A stretch of 64,000 nucleotides of DNA from Maribacter thermophilus (GTDB lineage Bacteria; Bacteroidota; Bacteroidia; Flavobacteriales; Flavobacteriaceae). The notes under the pieces were generated by a model. The model made no database searches, had not been told where the DNA came from, and saw only the letters and a list, made by a program, of their open reading frames with translations. Below, piece after piece: positions 63,448-64,000 of the stretch; the first letter of the stretch is position 1; each line of letters opens with the position of its first letter. The translations under genes and the position numbers were made by a program. The stretch is from positions 3,496,520-3,560,519 of the forward strand of contig NZ_LDAS01000001.1 in NCBI RefSeq assembly GCF_001020565.1, in the 5' to 3' direction.

Positions 63448-64000
63448 TTAGTTGTTTTCGGAGTACCCTATTGCTTTTCCGATTAGGGTGGCAGAGGTAC
63501 AATCGTTTATTTGTACGTTTACAAAATCTCCGATCTTATAATGTTCTTTGGGGAAAACGACTACTGAACTTTGTGAGTTTCTTCCCATCCATTCATTTTC
63601 AGATTTTTTAGAGGTTCCTTCGATCAATACTTCTTGAACTTTCCCTAAATGCTGTTCGGTTCTATATTGGCAGTGTTCGCGTTGAAGGGCTATAATTTCC
63701 GATAGCCTTCTTTTTTTTATGGGTTCGGGTATGTCGTCTTCCATTTTTCTTCCTGCGAGGGTCCCTGGCCTTTCCGAATAAGCATACATATACCCAAAAT
63801 CGTACTTTACATATTCTAGAGCTTTTAGGGTGTCTTTATGGTCTTCTTCGGTTTCCGTAGGAAATCCAGCAATAATATCTTGCGAAATGGCACATTCAGG
63901 AAGGATATCTCTAATATCATCGATCAACTTAAAATATTCTTCGATGGTATGTAACCTGTTCATTTTTTTTAGAATACGGTTGCTACCGCTCTGTAGTGGG
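63448..64000 (-). CDS. miaB: tRNA methylthiotransferase MiaB, C-terminal part (cut by window edge)
   Basis: The frame runs off the right edge and continues into the window as PLQSGSNRILKKMNRLHT, a MiaB hallmark. The visible part covers the end of the radical-SAM domain (DIIAGFPTETEEDHKDTL, FGYMYAYSERPGTLA) and the C-terminal TRAM domain (about the last 60 residues). MiaB adds a methylthio group to N6-isopentenyl-A37 of tRNAs. The cluster-binding CxxxCxxC region lies outside the window. First gene visible of the operon ending in secG. Confidence 0.95.
   Translation of the reverse strand, partial: PLQSGSNRILKKMNRLHTIEEYFKLIDDIRDILPECAISQDIIAGFPTETEEDHKDTLKALEYVKYDFGYMYAYSERPGTLAGRKMEDDIPEPIKKRRLSEIIALQREHCQYRTEQHLGKVQEVLIEGTSKKSENEWMGRNSQSSVVVFPKEHYKIGDFVNVQINDCTSATLIGKAIGYSENN

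Overview
The window reads as a chromosomal segment of a member of the Bacteroidota, most likely a marine Flavobacteriaceae (order Flavobacteriales). The evidence is AT-rich DNA with few Shine-Dalgarno sites, several good matches to the Bacteroidetes promoter element TAnnTTTG, a TonB-dependent receptor with a carboxypeptidase-like N-terminal domain, a mevalonate-pathway pair (class II HMG-CoA reductase plus a GYDIA-type GHMP kinase), a secreted DPP-IV-like peptidase, and gene orders familiar from flavobacteria (purH-mreBCD-mrdA-rodA, surE-lpxB, miaB-sigma54 activator-lptE-secG). I see no insertion sequence, prophage, CRISPR array or rRNA. The window is mostly core genome with a few accessory islands.

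Layout. 1-7.7 kb: the 5' part of a leftward FAD oxidoreductase, a DUF547 protein, a GH113-like glycosidase, two tandem LysM-amidase paralogues (one has lost its catalytic residues), and a leftward set of rhodanese, DUF2064 transferase, purine nucleoside phosphorylase and GT2 that resembles the accessory part of rSAM/selenodomain (arsenosugar) clusters. 7.7-9.5 kb: a GH32 lipoprotein and tRNA-Phe sharing one bidirectional terminator. 9.9-12.9 kb: tldD and tldE (pmbA). 12.9-20.7 kb: a tightly packed DUF4159-MoxR-DUF58-BatA-like membrane operon. 20.8-28.5 kb: coaX, an outer-membrane barrel, a TPR protein, lptC, a small membrane protein, a CNNM/CorC-type protein and a PpiD-like foldase, mostly envelope biogenesis. 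28.6-30.8 kb: mevalonate genes. 31-34.5 kb: DPP-IV-like peptidase plus POT peptide transporter. 34.6-39.4 kb: comEC-like, NlpC/P60, lpxB, small membrane protein, surE. 39.6-43.8 kb: tail-specific protease, msrA/msrB and a NUC1 endonuclease. 43.8-51.4 kb: the rod-shape/elongasome genes, purH and a GAF protein. 51.6-57.9 kb: a copper locus (HYC_CC_PP-like protein, HMA-AraC regulator, CopA ATPase, TonB receptor, periplasmic HMA protein). 58-64 kb: a 32-residue Lys/Ala/Pro-rich micro-gene, groES-groEL, and the leftward miaB-sigma54 activator-lptE-TPR-secG operon.

How the genes work together. Several blocks serve the envelope: LPS synthesis and export (lpxB, lptC, lptE), OM protein folding (PpiD-like), peptidoglycan elongation (mreBCD, PBP2, RodA) and wall hydrolysis (amidase, NlpC/P60). 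The copper locus joins sensing (HMA-AraC), efflux (CopA), outer-membrane transport and periplasmic binding. The peptidase and POT transporter would make and import small peptides. The points most worth checking are the MoxR-DUF58 operon with its histidine-rich loop, the adenine-type purine phosphorylase in the selenodomain-like cluster, the histone-H1-tail-like micro-gene and a candidate sigma54 promoter in front of groES.
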